Shown here: positions 8,517 through 18,639 of the stretch, in pieces
Layout: every line of letters begins with the position of its first letter
Position numbering within the stretch: the stretch's first letter is position 1
Assembly: GCF_021497885.1 (NCBI RefSeq)
Contig: NZ_CP046523.1
Span: 725,501 to 789,500 of the forward strand
From: Streptococcus oralis
Lineage (GTDB): Bacteria; Bacillota; Bacilli; Lactobacillales; Streptococcaceae
Length of the DNA stretch: 64,000 nt
Direction of reading: 5' to 3'
The notes under the pieces: model-generated
Database searches by the model: none
Seen by the model: only the letters and a program-made list of their open reading frames with translations
What the model was told of the DNA's origin: nothing
Program-made: the position numbers and the translations under genes

Positions 8517-9521
8517 ATGCTTGTTCAAGCAATACAATATAGTCGTTTCGGTGATGAAGAAGTGTTAGATTTAGTGAACATTAAATCTGATGTTTTGAAA
8601 GAGAATCAAGTTAGGGTAGAAGTTCATGCTGTTGGTTTAAATCCTATTGATTATAAGACTTTTGAAGGTGCAAAGCCACTCCGATTTCTATCTTTTATGA
8701 CAAAACTAAGGAAGCCAAGTCGTTGGTTTGAGTCAAAATCACCTCTTTTTCCAAGAGGTGTTGGTCGGGATTTTGCTGGAGTTATCACAGAAGTTGGTGA
8801 AGGAGTAAGTCGGTTTGCAGTAGGTGATAAGGTTTTTGGAACAATGATCAGTGACCCTGGATTGGGAACCAAGAGGGGAGCTTTAGCAACAGAAATTTGT
8901 GTCAATGAATCGGAAATTGTATTGAAACCAGAGACGATCGACATGACTCACGCAGCTACTATGGGAGTAGCTTCTCTAACTGTGGGTGGGGCTTTTAGAA
9001 GAATCGGTTTAAATTCAAGAGATACTGTTGTTATTTCAGCTGCAGCAGGAGGTATTGGAAGTATTGCAGTACAGTATGCAGTTGCTAAGGGGGCGACAGT
9101 GATCGGAATAGCAAGTAAGAAAAATGCAGATTATCTGAAGTCTTTAGGTGCCATACCAGTAAGTTACGAAGAGAATATCAAGAAGGCTCTTCTATCAGCT
9201 AGTACAACGCCTATTACAAAATTTTTGGATTGTTATGGATCTGATTATGTTAGATTGGCTTTTAGTTTAGGCTTGAAAGGGACAGCTATTGGGACATTAG
9301 TACCTTCACCCTATGTTATGATAAAAGGTGCTCAGTTTACTGGTCCGAGACATTCCACATACGATGATTTTAGAACTTTAGCTGAAATGGTCTCAGATGG
9401 GAAAGTTCGGCTGAATATTGATCAGGTTTATGATTTTTCTCTAAAGTCTGTTAGAGAGGCATATCGTAGTCTGAAGTCGGGACACACTCGAGGTAAGAAA
9501 GTTGTAAAAGTAAGAGAGTAG
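8517..9521 (+). CDS. Zinc-free alcohol dehydrogenase / quinone oxidoreductase family protein
   Basis: 334-aa medium-chain dehydrogenase/reductase. The N-terminal GroES-like part includes HAVGLNPIDYKTFEG and PRGVGRDFAGVI; the Rossmann part carries the nucleotide-binding stretch AAAGGIGSIAVQYAVAKGA. No structural-zinc cysteine cluster is visible, so it fits the NADPH quinone reductase branch, which reduces quinones or reactive carbonyls in the cytoplasm. ATG 8517 is set by AAAGGAG at 8502-8508. It is transcribed from a consensus promoter with a palindromic operator and is followed 16 bases later by a TetR regulator, so it is probably induced by a small toxic molecule. The true substrate is unknown. 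Confidence 0.85.
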   Translation: MLVQAIQYSRFGDEEVLDLVNIKSDVLKENQVRVEVHAVGLNPIDYKTFEGAKPLRFLSFMTKLRKPSRWFESKSPLFPRGVGRDFAGVITEVGEGVSRFAVGDKVFGTMISDPGLGTKRGALATEICVNESEIVLKPETIDMTHAATMGVASLTVGGAFRRIGLNSRDTVVISAAAGGIGSIAVQYAVAKGATVIGIASKKNADYLKSLGAIPVSYEENIKKALLSASTTPITKFLDCYGSDYVRLAFSLGLKGTAIGTLVPSPYVMIKGAQFTGPRHSTYDDFRTLAEMVSDGKVRLNIDQVYDFSLKSVREAYRSLKSGHTRGKKVVKVRE

Positions 9522-9537
9522 CAGAGAGGTGCCAGCA

Positions 9538-10182
9538 ATGGAAAGTTTAGAACAAAAGTATGCTCAGACATTAGAAAATAGCAACTTGAGTTTAAAACAA
9601 CGTCAAGTATTATTATCAAGTCTAAAGTTATTTTCAGAAATTGGCTTTGAAAATACAACAGCCAGCCTTATTGCTAAGGAGGCTAGAGTTTCAGAAGGGA
9701 CCGTTTTTAGTTACTTTAAAACTAAGGAAGGCATCTTAGAAGCAATTTTATCGACTTTTCTTAAGCAAGTTATTCCAGATGTGATTGCTGATTTTTCTGA
9801 GAAGAAATTTACAGCAAACCAAGAGTCTTTTCCGCTATTTTTAAGAATCATTGTTCGAGATAGACTAGTCTTTATTCAGGAGAATCAAATGCAAGTTAAA
9901 ATTCTCTTGAGCCGTTCTTTTATTGATAAAAATATTTCTGATCAGTTAGGGAATGTTATTGTTCACTCTATCATTAAGCCAATTAGTCCAGTTCTGAATC
10001 AGTTTAAAGAAAATGGTGTTATCCGAGATTGGTCAAATGAAAGAATCGTTCGTTATATTTTAGCTTTGAGTCTTTCTTATGCTCTTCCAATGATGTTGAA
10101 TAATAATGAGGTCCTAGACATAGATGAAGCAGTAAATGAAATTGTTGAATGCCTGTCTTTTTCCTTAGTAGAAGTAAAATAA
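9538..10182 (+). CDS. TetR/AcrR family transcriptional regulator
   Basis: 214-aa regulator with an N-terminal TetR helix-turn-helix at about residues 25-70: LFSEIGFENTTASLIAKEA then VSEGTVFSYFKTKEGILEAI. The C-terminal ligand-binding domain is helical and unassigned. ATG 9538 is preferred over GTG 9529 because AGAGAGGTG at 9523-9531 serves as its Shine-Dalgarno. It is the second gene of the oxidoreductase operon and most likely binds the palindrome at 8471-8488, repressing both genes until its ligand appears. A terminator follows. Confidence 0.9.
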   Translation: MESLEQKYAQTLENSNLSLKQRQVLLSSLKLFSEIGFENTTASLIAKEARVSEGTVFSYFKTKEGILEAILSTFLKQVIPDVIADFSEKKFTANQESFPLFLRIIVRDRLVFIQENQMQVKILLSRSFIDKNISDQLGNVIVHSIIKPISPVLNQFKENGVIRDWSNERIVRYILALSLSYALPMMLNNNEVLDIDEAVNEIVECLSFSLVEVK

Positions 10183-10193
10183 ATCTTGATTTT

Positions 10194-10224
10194 AAGCTTA
10201 CTATTTTAAATAGTGAGCTTTTTT
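10194..10224 (+). terminator. Terminator of the oxidoreductase-tetR operon
   Basis: Long A/T-rich stem AAGCTTACTATTT / AAATAGTGAGCTT with one G-T pair, ending in a T run. Confidence 0.75.
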
Positions 10225-10235
10225 GAAGTCGACAT

Positions 10236-10265
10236 AAAAATCCCCAATCAGAGCGATTGAGGATT
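10236..10265 (-). terminator. Terminator of gdhA
   Basis: On the minus strand AATCCTCAATC / GATTGGGGATT forms an 11-bp stem with a 5-nt loop, then T residues. Confidence 0.75.
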
Positions 10266-10278
10266 AAGCAAATGAATC

Positions 10279-11721
<1,443 letters not shown>

Positions 11722-11787
11722 CTTTCAATTCACAAAACCGAACATTTTATATAGAAATTAGTTTCTCAAAGAGAAAATCTTAAAGTA

Positions 11788-11796
11788 TGGTATAAT
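11788..11796 (+). promoter_or_regulatory. Extended -10 promoter of pyrD
   Basis: TGGTATAAT with no recognisable -35 box; it reads away from the gdhA promoter, so the two genes are divergent. Confidence 0.65.
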
Positions 11797-11830
11797 ATTA
11801 GAAATAAAAGGAATCTGGAGGATCAGAATC

Positions 11831-12766
11831 ATGGTATCAACGAAAACACAAATAGCTGGCTTTGAGTTTGATAATTGCTTAATGAATGCAGCAGGTGTGG
11901 CTTGTATGACGATAGCTGAGTTGGAGGGTGTCAAAAACTCAGCAGCAGGAACCTTTGTCACGAAGACAGCGACCTTGGACTTCCGTCAGGGCAATCCTGA
12001 ACCACGTTACCAGGATATTCCACTTGGTTCTATCAACTCCATGGGCTTGCCAAATAATGGCTTAGACTATTATCTGGACTATCTTTTGGACTTGCAGGAA
12101 AAAGAGCCAAACCGAACTTTCTTTCTATCTTTAGTTGGCATGTCTCCAGAAGAAACACATACCATCTTGAAAAAAGTTCAAGAGAGTGAATTTAAAGTAC
12201 TGACAGAGCTCAATCTCTCTTGTCCAAACGTTCCAGGAAAACCTCAGATTGCCTATGATTTTGAGACAACAGACCGTATCTTGTCAGAGGTATTTGCCTA
12301 CTTTACCAAACCTCTCGGGATCAAATTGCCACCATATTTTGATATTGTTCACTTTGATCAAGCGGCTGCTATTTTCAACAAATACCCGCTCAAGTTTGTT
12401 AACTGTGTTAACTCTATCGGAAACGGCCTTTACATAGAAGACGAGTCTGTCGTTATTCGTCCTAAAAATGGTTTTGGTGGGATTGGTGGAGAGTATATCA
12501 AGCCGACTGCTCTTGCTAATGTGCACGCCTTCTACCAACGCTTAAATCCAGAAATCCAAATCATCGGAACGGGTGGTGTTCTAACGGGTCGTGATGCCTT
12601 TGAACACATCCTCTGTGGTGCGAGTATGGTGCAAGTAGGAACGACGCTCCACAAGGAAGGCGTTGGAGCTTTTGAGCGCATTACCAATGAATTGAAAGCT
12701 ATTATGGTGGAAAAAGGGTATGAGAGCCTAGAAGATTTCCGTGGGAAATTGCGCTATATTGGTTAA
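11831..12766 (+). CDS. pyrD: Dihydroorotate dehydrogenase, class 1A
   Basis: 311-aa soluble FMN enzyme that oxidises dihydroorotate to orotate in pyrimidine synthesis, with fumarate as acceptor in class 1A. The sequence has the FMN-barrel hallmarks: [15 protein letters not shown] near the start, the active-site loop [20 protein letters not shown] (Cys base typical of class 1), GIKLPPYFD, and [20 protein letters not shown]. No membrane-targeting N-terminus and no adjacent pyrK, which supports 1A over 1B. The start follows CTGGAGGAT. holA follows 32 bases downstream. Confidence 0.93.
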   Translation: MVSTKTQIAGFEFDNCLMNAAGVACMTIAELEGVKNSAAGTFVTKTATLDFRQGNPEPRYQDIPLGSINSMGLPNNGLDYYLDYLLDLQEKEPNRTFFLSLVGMSPEETHTILKKVQESEFKVLTELNLSCPNVPGKPQIAYDFETTDRILSEVFAYFTKPLGIKLPPYFDIVHFDQAAAIFNKYPLKFVNCVNSIGNGLYIEDESVVIRPKNGFGGIGGEYIKPTALANVHAFYQRLNPEIQIIGTGGVLTGRDAFEHILCGASMVQVGTTLHKEGVGAFERITNELKAIMVEKGYESLEDFRGKLRYIG

Positions 12767-12798
12767 AGTTACTAAAAAATCAGAAGAAAGGAGAGAAG

Positions 12799-13836
12799 AT
12801 GCTTGCCATTGAAGACAGTCAGAAGTTGACTTTATCAAATCTATCTAGCTTAAACCTATTCACAGGGACAGACCAAGGTCAGTTTGAAGTTATGAAGAGT
12901 CAAGTGTTAAAGCAGATTGGCTATGACCCAGCTGATCTCAATTTTGCTTACTTTGATATGAAAGAAGTAGCTTATAAAGACTTGGAGTTGGAGTTGGTCA
13001 GTCTCCCTTTCTTTGCGGATGAAAAAATCGTGATATTAGACCATTTTGTCGATATCACAACAGCCAAGAAACGCTTTTTAACAGATGATGAGCTCAAGTC
13101 ATTTGAAGAATACCTTGATAACCCTTCGCCGACGACTAAACTCTTGATTTTTGCAGAAGGAAAGTTGGATAGCAAAAGACGGCTGGTCAAATTGCTTAAG
13201 CGCGATGCCAAACTTTTTGATGCTATTGAACCCAAGGAACAAGAACTGCGCCAGTATTTCCAAAAGTGGAGTCAGACACAAGGTCTGCAGTTTGCAGAAA
13301 AGTCTTTTGAAAATCTACTAATCAAGTCTGGTTTTCAATTTAGTGAAATCCAGAAAAATCTCCTTTTTTTGCAGTCTTATAAGTCAGACGGCGTGATTGA
13401 GGAGAAGGATATTGTCGAGGCTATTCCAAAGACTCTGCAGGACAATATTTTTGATTTGACTCAGTTTATCTTGGACAAAAAGATCGACCAGGCGCGTGAC
13501 TTGGTTAGAGATTTGACCTTGCAAGGGGAAGACGAAATCAAGCTCATAGCTGTCATGTTAGGACAGTTTCGAACCTTTACCCAAGTGAAGATTTTATCAG
13601 AGAGCGGTCAGACGGAAGCACAGATTGCAAGTAGTTTAGGTAGTTATCTAGGACGCACTCCAAATCCTTATCAAATCAAGTTTGCATTGAGAGATTCGCG
13701 AGGAATTTCCTTGGCCTTTCTCAAGCGAGCGATTTCTTATTTGATTGAAACAGACTACCAGATTAAGACAGGTGTCTATGAAAAAGGGTACCTGTTTGAA
13801 AAGGCACTTTTGCAGATCGCGGCAGAAGCAAATTGA
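12799..13836 (+). CDS. holA: DNA polymerase III subunit delta
   Basis: 345-aa clamp-loader subunit that opens the sliding clamp as part of the DnaX complex. It has the HolA layout: N-terminal degenerate AAA+ region (NLFTGTDQGQFEVMKSQVLKQ), central lid with KLLIFAEGKLDSKRRLVKLL, and C-terminal helical collar ending in KTGVYEKGYLFEKALLQIA. The start is preceded by AAAGGAGAGAAG. It lies between pyrD and sodA; sodA has its own promoter. Confidence 0.93.
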   Translation: MLAIEDSQKLTLSNLSSLNLFTGTDQGQFEVMKSQVLKQIGYDPADLNFAYFDMKEVAYKDLELELVSLPFFADEKIVILDHFVDITTAKKRFLTDDELKSFEEYLDNPSPTTKLLIFAEGKLDSKRRLVKLLKRDAKLFDAIEPKEQELRQYFQKWSQTQGLQFAEKSFENLLIKSGFQFSEIQKNLLFLQSYKSDGVIEEKDIVEAIPKTLQDNIFDLTQFILDKKIDQARDLVRDLTLQGEDEIKLIAVMLGQFRTFTQVKILSESGQTEAQIASSLGSYLGRTPNPYQIKFALRDSRGISLAFLKRAISYLIETDYQIKTGVYEKGYLFEKALLQIAAEAN

Positions 13837-13845
13837 GCAAAAAAC

Positions 13846-13874
13846 TTGAAAAAAGAGAATGATTGCGTTATCAT
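13846..13874 (+). promoter_or_regulatory. Promoter of sodA
   Basis: TTGAAA at 13846-13851, 17-base spacer, TATCAT at 13869-13874. Confidence 0.75.
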
Positions 13875-13875
13875 T
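13858..13875 (+). promoter_or_regulatory. Candidate Fur/PerR-like operator over the sodA promoter
   Basis: AATGAT-TGCGTT-ATCATT is an interrupted inverted repeat with perfect 6-bp arms, similar to half-sites of Fur-family boxes. It covers the spacer and -10 box, where a bound repressor would block RNA polymerase. The regulator is unknown. Confidence 0.5.
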
Positions 13876-13905
13876 TTCATATAGAAAGAAAAAGAGGTAT
13901 TACAG

Positions 13906-14511
13906 ATGGCTATTATCTTACCAGACCTTCCATACGCATACGACGCCTTGGAACCATACATCGATGCTGAAACAATGCACTTGCACCATGACAAACACCA
14001 CCAAACTTATGTCAACAATGCAAACGCAGCGCTTGAAAAACACCCTGAAATCGGTGAAGACCTTGAAGCTTTGCTTGCTGATGTAGATTCTATCCCAGCT
14101 GATATCCGTCAAGCACTTATCAACAATGGTGGTGGACACTTGAACCACGCTCTTTTCTGGGAATTGATGACTCCTGAAAAAACAGCTCCATCAGCAGAAC
14201 TTGCAGCAGCAATCGACGCAACATTTGGTTCATTTGAAGAGTTCCAAGCAGCCTTTACAGCAGCAGCTACAACTCGCTTTGGTTCTGGATGGGCATGGTT
14301 GGTTGTCAACAAAGAAGGGAAGCTTGAAGTGACTTCAACAGCAAACCAAGACACCCCAATCTCAGAAGGTAAAAAACCAATCTTGGGCTTGGACGTTTGG
14401 GAACATGCTTACTACGTGAAATACCGCAACGTGCGTCCTGACTACATCAAAGCTTTCTTCTCAGTCATTAACTGGAACAAAGTAGACGAGCTTTACGCAG
14501 CAGCTAAATAA
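13906..14511 (+). CDS. sodA: Manganese superoxide dismutase
   Basis: 201-aa cytoplasmic SOD converting superoxide to peroxide and oxygen. All four metal ligands are visible: His in [10 protein letters not shown], His in [12 protein letters not shown], and Asp and His in [13 protein letters not shown]. The GGGHLNH and DVWEHAYY contexts are typical of the Mn/Fe family; streptococcal enzymes mainly use Mn. The start follows AAAGAGGTATTACAG. A promoter with an overlapping palindrome precedes it and a terminator follows, so it is a single-gene unit. The protein is very close to the pneumococcal one (from memory), supporting the Mitis-group placement. Confidence 0.98.
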   Translation: MAIILPDLPYAYDALEPYIDAETMHLHHDKHHQTYVNNANAALEKHPEIGEDLEALLADVDSIPADIRQALINNGGGHLNHALFWELMTPEKTAPSAELAAAIDATFGSFEEFQAAFTAAATTRFGSGWAWLVVNKEGKLEVTSTANQDTPISEGKKPILGLDVWEHAYYVKYRNVRPDYIKAFFSVINWNKVDELYAAAK

Positions 14512-14561
14512 TAAAATATGGAGGGAAGAATTGTTCTTCTCTTTTTAAGGTTATAAAGCAG

Positions 14562-14590
14562 AAGTCTGACAGAATCGTCAGACTTTTTTC
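14562..14590 (+). terminator. Terminator of sodA
   Basis: Perfect 9-bp stem AAGTCTGAC / GTCAGACTT, 6-nt loop, T run. Confidence 0.9.
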
Positions 14591-14666
14591 ATTTTCAGGA
14601 TATTCGTGCCAACTTGTAGAAAATATGGTAAAATAGAGTGTTAAGTAATCGTGGAAAAGGAAGACT

Positions 14667-15197
14667 ATGCGTAAAGAAATTGCACCTGAATTATACAACT
14701 ATAACAAGTTTCCTGGCCCAGAATTTCAGGTAAATGGGGATAAGGTTGAGACTGAAGGGATTGCTTTTACCTTGGTTGAAAATATCAAGGAGGCTTTCGA
14801 TGTGACCGTCTTTAATCAGCGCTTTTCAGAAGTGTTGACCAAGTTTGATTATGTCGTGGGGGACTGGAGCAATGAACAGCTTCGCCTTCGCGGTTTTTAC
14901 AAAGACGATCGAACAGAGGAAAAAATTGAAAAAATCAGTCGCTTACAAGATTATCTTTTGGAGTACTGTAGTTATGGTTGTGCTTATTTTGTCTTAGAAA
15001 ACCAAGCACCTAAACGTGCGTCGTTTGACAAGAAAATGCGTAAAAAGGAAGAGGAAAACCTTCCTAGAAGAGGAAAGAAACCTTCGCAAAATAAGAGAAA
15101 GCCAAATGCGGATAAGAGAAATAGACGTCGTCATAAGGACCAAAAGTCTCAGAAAGAGGACAAGGGACAGCGCCATTTTGTCATTCGTCAGAAATAG
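14667..15197 (+). CDS. YutD-like (DUF1027) family protein
   Basis: 176 aa. The first ~110 residues form a compact domain matching YutD/DUF1027 proteins (VENIKEAFDVTVFNQRFSE, YVVGDWSNEQLRLRGFY, LLEYCSYGCAYFVL). The last ~60 residues are almost entirely Lys/Arg/Glu/Gln and look disordered and nucleic-acid binding. Function is not established. It has an extended -10 (TGGTAAAAT, 14626-14634) upstream. rlmN follows after 20 bases, so the two are probably co-transcribed. Confidence 0.8.
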   Translation: MRKEIAPELYNYNKFPGPEFQVNGDKVETEGIAFTLVENIKEAFDVTVFNQRFSEVLTKFDYVVGDWSNEQLRLRGFYKDDRTEEKIEKISRLQDYLLEYCSYGCAYFVLENQAPKRASFDKKMRKKEEENLPRRGKKPSQNKRKPNADKRNRRRHKDQKSQKEDKGQRHFVIRQK

Positions 15198-15217
15198 ATA
15201 GAGAATAAGGAGAAGAG

Positions 15218-16303
15218 ATGAAACCGTCTATTTATAGTTTAACACGTCAAGCCATGCAAGAATGGGTATTAGAACAAGGAGAAAAGAAATTCCGAGCAGA
15301 TCAAATCTGGGAATGGCTCTACCGTAAACGTGTCCAGTCCTTTGAAGAAATGACCAACCTTTCCAAGGATTTGATTGCTAAGCTCAATGAGCAGTTTGTC
15401 GTAAATCCATTGAAACAACGCATCGTACAAGAGTCAGCCGACGGTACTGTTAAGTATCTTTTTGAGTTGCCAGATGGTATGTTGATTGAGACCGTACTGA
15501 TGCGTCAACACTACGGGCTGTCAGTCTGTGTGACCACTCAGGTCGGTTGTAATATCGGTTGTACCTTCTGTGCATCAGGCTTGATCAAGAAGCAACGTGA
15601 TCTCAATAACGGGGAAATTGTAGCGCAGATTATGTTGGTTCAGAAATACTTTGATGAACGTGGTCAGGATGAGCGTGTCAGTCATATTGTTGTCATGGGA
15701 ATTGGTGAACCATTTGATAACTACAACAATGTGTTGAATTTCGTCCGTACTATCAATGATGACAAGGGGATGGCAATCGGTGCTCGTCACATCACTGTTT
15801 CTACCTCAGGTTTGGCCCATAAAATTCGTGACTTTGCTAATGAAGGCGTACAGGTCAATCTGGCTGTTTCCCTTCACGCACCCAATAATGAATTGCGTTC
15901 AAGCATCATGAAGATTAACCGTGCCTTTCCGATTGAAAAGCTTTTCGCAGCTATTGAGTATTATATCGAAACAACCAATCGCCGTGTGACCTTTGAATAT
16001 ATCATGCTCAATGAAGTCAACGATGGCGTTGAACAAGCCTTGGAATTGGCTGAATTGCTCAAAAACATCAAGAAATTGTCATATGTCAACTTGATTCCCT
16101 ATAACCCAGTTAGTGAACATGACCAATATAGCCGTAGTCCTAAAGAGCGCGTGATGGCCTTCTACGATACCCTCAAGAAAAAAGGGATTAACTGTGTCGT
16201 CCGTCAGGAACATGGTACAGATATTGATGCGGCCTGTGGACAATTGCGTTCCAATACAATGAAACGTGACCGCCAGAAGGCAGTCGCAGCGGTAAATCCA
16301 TAA
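15218..16303 (+). CDS. rlmN: 23S rRNA (A2503-C2)/tRNA (A37-C2) methyltransferase
   Basis: 361-aa radical-SAM enzyme that methylates C2 of A2503 in 23S rRNA and A37 in some tRNAs. The CxxxCxxC iron-sulfur motif is [11 protein letters not shown] at about residue 110, the glycine-rich SAM motif is [12 protein letters not shown], and the C-terminal catalytic cysteine is in the DAACGQLR context near 340. Length is normal. The start is preceded by AAGGAGAAG. The vanZ-like gene follows one base after the stop, so they share a transcript. Confidence 0.96.
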   Translation: MKPSIYSLTRQAMQEWVLEQGEKKFRADQIWEWLYRKRVQSFEEMTNLSKDLIAKLNEQFVVNPLKQRIVQESADGTVKYLFELPDGMLIETVLMRQHYGLSVCVTTQVGCNIGCTFCASGLIKKQRDLNNGEIVAQIMLVQKYFDERGQDERVSHIVVMGIGEPFDNYNNVLNFVRTINDDKGMAIGARHITVSTSGLAHKIRDFANEGVQVNLAVSLHAPNNELRSSIMKINRAFPIEKLFAAIEYYIETTNRRVTFEYIMLNEVNDGVEQALELAELLKNIKKLSYVNLIPYNPVSEHDQYSRSPKERVMAFYDTLKKKGINCVVRQEHGTDIDAACGQLRSNTMKRDRQKAVAAVNP

Positions 16304-16304
16304 A

Positions 16305-16793
16305 ATGACTAGAAAAAGAGAATTAATCTTAAGGTTGGGAGTGGCTATTTACAGCCTTTGCATTATTTGTTTTTGTTTTACTCCCCAACCTCAACTTCCT
16401 ACAGGAGTGGAAACTCCAGGTATTCAAACTTTTGGACGCCTGGTTTTTCTTTTAACTCCCTTAAACTCCCTTTGGAATCTGGGTGAAGTGACTAGTTTGG
16501 GACAAGTCATTTGGATCTTTTGGCAGAACATCTTAAATGTCTTCTTGCTCTTCCCTCTGGTTTTCCAACTGCTCTATCTCTGTCCAAACTTGCGACAAAC
16601 CAAAAAAATCATCCTTCTAAGCTTTCTACTGAGCCTAGGAATCGAGTGCACACAACTAGTCTTAGACTTTTTCTTTGATTTTAATCGGGTATTTGAGATT
16701 GATGATTTATGGACCAATACCTTGGGTGGCTACCTAGCTTGGGTTCTATACAGAAAATTAAATGTAACTAAACTTACAAAGGAATTAAAATGA
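16305..16793 (+). CDS. VanZ-family membrane protein
   Basis: 162-aa protein with four predicted membrane helices. It has VanZ features: the proline-rich first loop (FTPQPQLPTGVETPG), LTPLNSLW, the conserved ECTQLVLDFFFDFNRVFEIDD and DLWTNTLGGYLAW. VanZ proteins can change teicoplanin susceptibility in enterococci; the role in streptococci is unproven. It starts one base after rlmN and its stop overlaps the start of the next gene by four bases (ATGA), so translation is probably coupled. Confidence 0.8.
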   Translation: MTRKRELILRLGVAIYSLCIICFCFTPQPQLPTGVETPGIQTFGRLVFLLTPLNSLWNLGEVTSLGQVIWIFWQNILNVFLLFPLVFQLLYLCPNLRQTKKIILLSFLLSLGIECTQLVLDFFFDFNRVFEIDDLWTNTLGGYLAWVLYRKLNVTKLTKELK

Positions 16794-18331
16794 GTATTTT
16801 AGAAGTTAAAAATCTGAGTCACGGTTTTGGTGACCGTGCAATTTTTGAAGATGTCTCCTTCCGTCTCCTCAAGGGAGAGCATATCGGTCTTGTCGGTGCC
16901 AATGGCGAGGGAAAATCAACCTTTATGAGTATCGTGACTGGTAAAATGCTACCAGATGAAGGGAAGGTGGAATGGTCTAAGTATGTGACTGCTGGCTATC
17001 TGGACCAGCACGCTGTACTAAAAGAAGGCCAAACCGTGCGTGATGTTTTGCGTACAGCCTTTGATGAGCTTTTTAAAGCAGAAGCCCGTATCAATGGTCT
17101 TTATATGGAGATGGCAGAAGAGGGCGCAGATATTGACGCGCTGATGGAAGAAGTCGGGGAGCTCCAAGATCGTTTGGAGAGTCGTGATTTTTATACTTTA
17201 GATGCCAAGATTGATGAAGTAGCGCGTGCCCTCGGTGTCATGGACTATGGTATGGATACAGACGTAACAGCCTTGTCAGGTGGACAAAGAACAAAGGTGC
17301 TTTTAGCTAAACTCCTCCTTGAAAAGCCAGATATCTTGTTACTGGACGAGCCGACTAACTACTTGGATGCTGAGCATATTGACTGGCTCAAACGCTATCT
17401 CCAAAACTATGAGAATGCCTTTGTCCTTATTTCGCATGATATTCCTTTCCTGAATGATGTTATCAATATCGTATATCACGTTGAAAACCAACAACTGACC
17501 CGTTACTCTGGAGACTATTACCAGTTCCAAGAAGTCTATGCTATGAAGAAATCTCAGCTGGAAGCAGCCTACGAACGCCAACAGAAAGAGATTGCCGACC
17601 TCAAGGACTTTGTTGCCCGAAATAAAGCGCGTGTTGCAACACGAAACATGGCCATGTCCCGTCAGAAGAAATTGGATAAGATGGACATCATCGAACTTCA
17701 AAGTGAGAAGCCAAAACCATCCTTTGATTTCAAACCAGCTCGTACACCTGGGCGCTTTATCTTCCAAGCCAAGGATTTGCAGATTGGTTATGACCGTCCA
17801 CTTACCAAACCCTTAAACCTCACCTTTGAACGCAATCAAAAGGTTGCCATTATCGGGGCAAATGGTATTGGGAAAACAACCCTCTTGAAGTCTCTCTTGG
17901 GGATTATTCCACCAATTGCTGGAGAAGTTGAACGTGGCGACTACCTTGAACTTGGTTACTTTGAACAAGAAGTAGAAGGGGGCAATCGTCAAACCCCACT
18001 AGAAGCAGTTTGGAATGCCTTTCCAGCCCTAAACCAAGCAGAAGTTCGGGCAGCCCTTGCTCGTTGTGGTTTGACGACTAAGCACATCGAAAGTCAGATT
18101 CAGGTCTTATCAGGTGGAGAACAAGCCAAGGTGCGTTTCTGTCTCTTGATGAATCGTGAAAACAACGTTTTAGTACTTGACGAGCCGACCAACCACTTGG
18201 ATGTGGATGCCAAGGATGAACTCAAACGGGCTCTCAAAGAGTACAGAGGAAGTATCCTCATGGTCTGCCACGAGCCAGACTTCTATGAAGGCTGGATGGA
18301 CCAAATCTGGGATTTTAATAAGCTAACTTAA
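16790..18331 (+). CDS. ABC-F family ATPase
   Basis: 513-aa soluble protein with two ABC ATPase domains and no membrane segment. Domain 1 has Walker A GANGEGKST and signature LSGGQRTK; domain 2 has GANGIGKTT and LSGGEQAK; both Walker B motifs read LVLDEPTN or LLLDEPTN. The two are joined by a charged helical linker (about residues 240-310, rich in Lys, Arg, Glu) that in ABC-F proteins reaches into the ribosomal P-tRNA site. It resembles the YbiT/YdiF translation-factor type more than known resistance proteins, so a housekeeping ribosome role is likelier than antibiotic protection. Confidence 0.88.
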   Translation: MSILEVKNLSHGFGDRAIFEDVSFRLLKGEHIGLVGANGEGKSTFMSIVTGKMLPDEGKVEWSKYVTAGYLDQHAVLKEGQTVRDVLRTAFDELFKAEARINGLYMEMAEEGADIDALMEEVGELQDRLESRDFYTLDAKIDEVARALGVMDYGMDTDVTALSGGQRTKVLLAKLLLEKPDILLLDEPTNYLDAEHIDWLKRYLQNYENAFVLISHDIPFLNDVINIVYHVENQQLTRYSGDYYQFQEVYAMKKSQLEAAYERQQKEIADLKDFVARNKARVATRNMAMSRQKKLDKMDIIELQSEKPKPSFDFKPARTPGRFIFQAKDLQIGYDRPLTKPLNLTFERNQKVAIIGANGIGKTTLLKSLLGIIPPIAGEVERGDYLELGYFEQEVEGGNRQTPLEAVWNAFPALNQAEVRAALARCGLTTKHIESQIQVLSGGEQAKVRFCLLMNRENNVLVLDEPTNHLDVDAKDELKRALKEYRGSILMVCHEPDFYEGWMDQIWDFNKLT

Positions 18332-18344
18332 AAGCACTAAAAAA

Positions 18345-18370
18345 GCCAAGTCATTAGACTTGGTCTTTTT
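18345..18370 (+). terminator. Terminator after the ABC-F gene
   Basis: CCAAGTC-ATTA-GACTTGG stem followed by TCTTTTT; flanking A residues on the other side may let it serve the converging minus-strand gene as well. Confidence 0.8.
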
Positions 18371-18372
18371 AA

Positions 18373-18612
18373 CTAGTAATTTAAATAGCTTTCAATTTCA
18401 GATTTCTCAATTTCGTGTCCGTATTTGCATACAGGACAAGAAACATAGTAAGATTTTCCATATGGGAAGAGTGGAATCCAGTAGAGTGTGAACTTGCGTC
18501 CAGTTTCTACAATTTCCCAAGTGTCTGTATTGTTGCAGTGTCCGCACTCAATAGAACTTTGTGTATGTCCTAATTCTTTTACAAAACCTTTAGAACCCCA
18601 AAACAGAATCAT
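18373..18612 (-). CDS. Small zinc-ribbon protein
   Basis: 79-aa protein with two CxxC pairs (IECGHCNNTDTW and VSCPVCKYGHEI) about 35 residues apart, the layout of a zinc ribbon, with aromatic residues and a Pro-rich turn (YWIPLFPYGKSYY) between. Proteins of this type are found next to the cyclophilin lipoprotein in streptococci (from memory); no function is known. Start at 18612 follows AGGAGACGATGAT on the minus strand. It lies 27 bases downstream of the lipoprotein gene and is probably co-transcribed with it. Confidence 0.75.
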   Translation of the reverse strand: MILFWGSKGFVKELGHTQSSIECGHCNNTDTWEIVETGRKFTLYWIPLFPYGKSYYVSCPVCKYGHEIEKSEIESYLNY

Positions 18613-18639
18613 ATCATCGTCTCCTTATCTGTTGATGGC

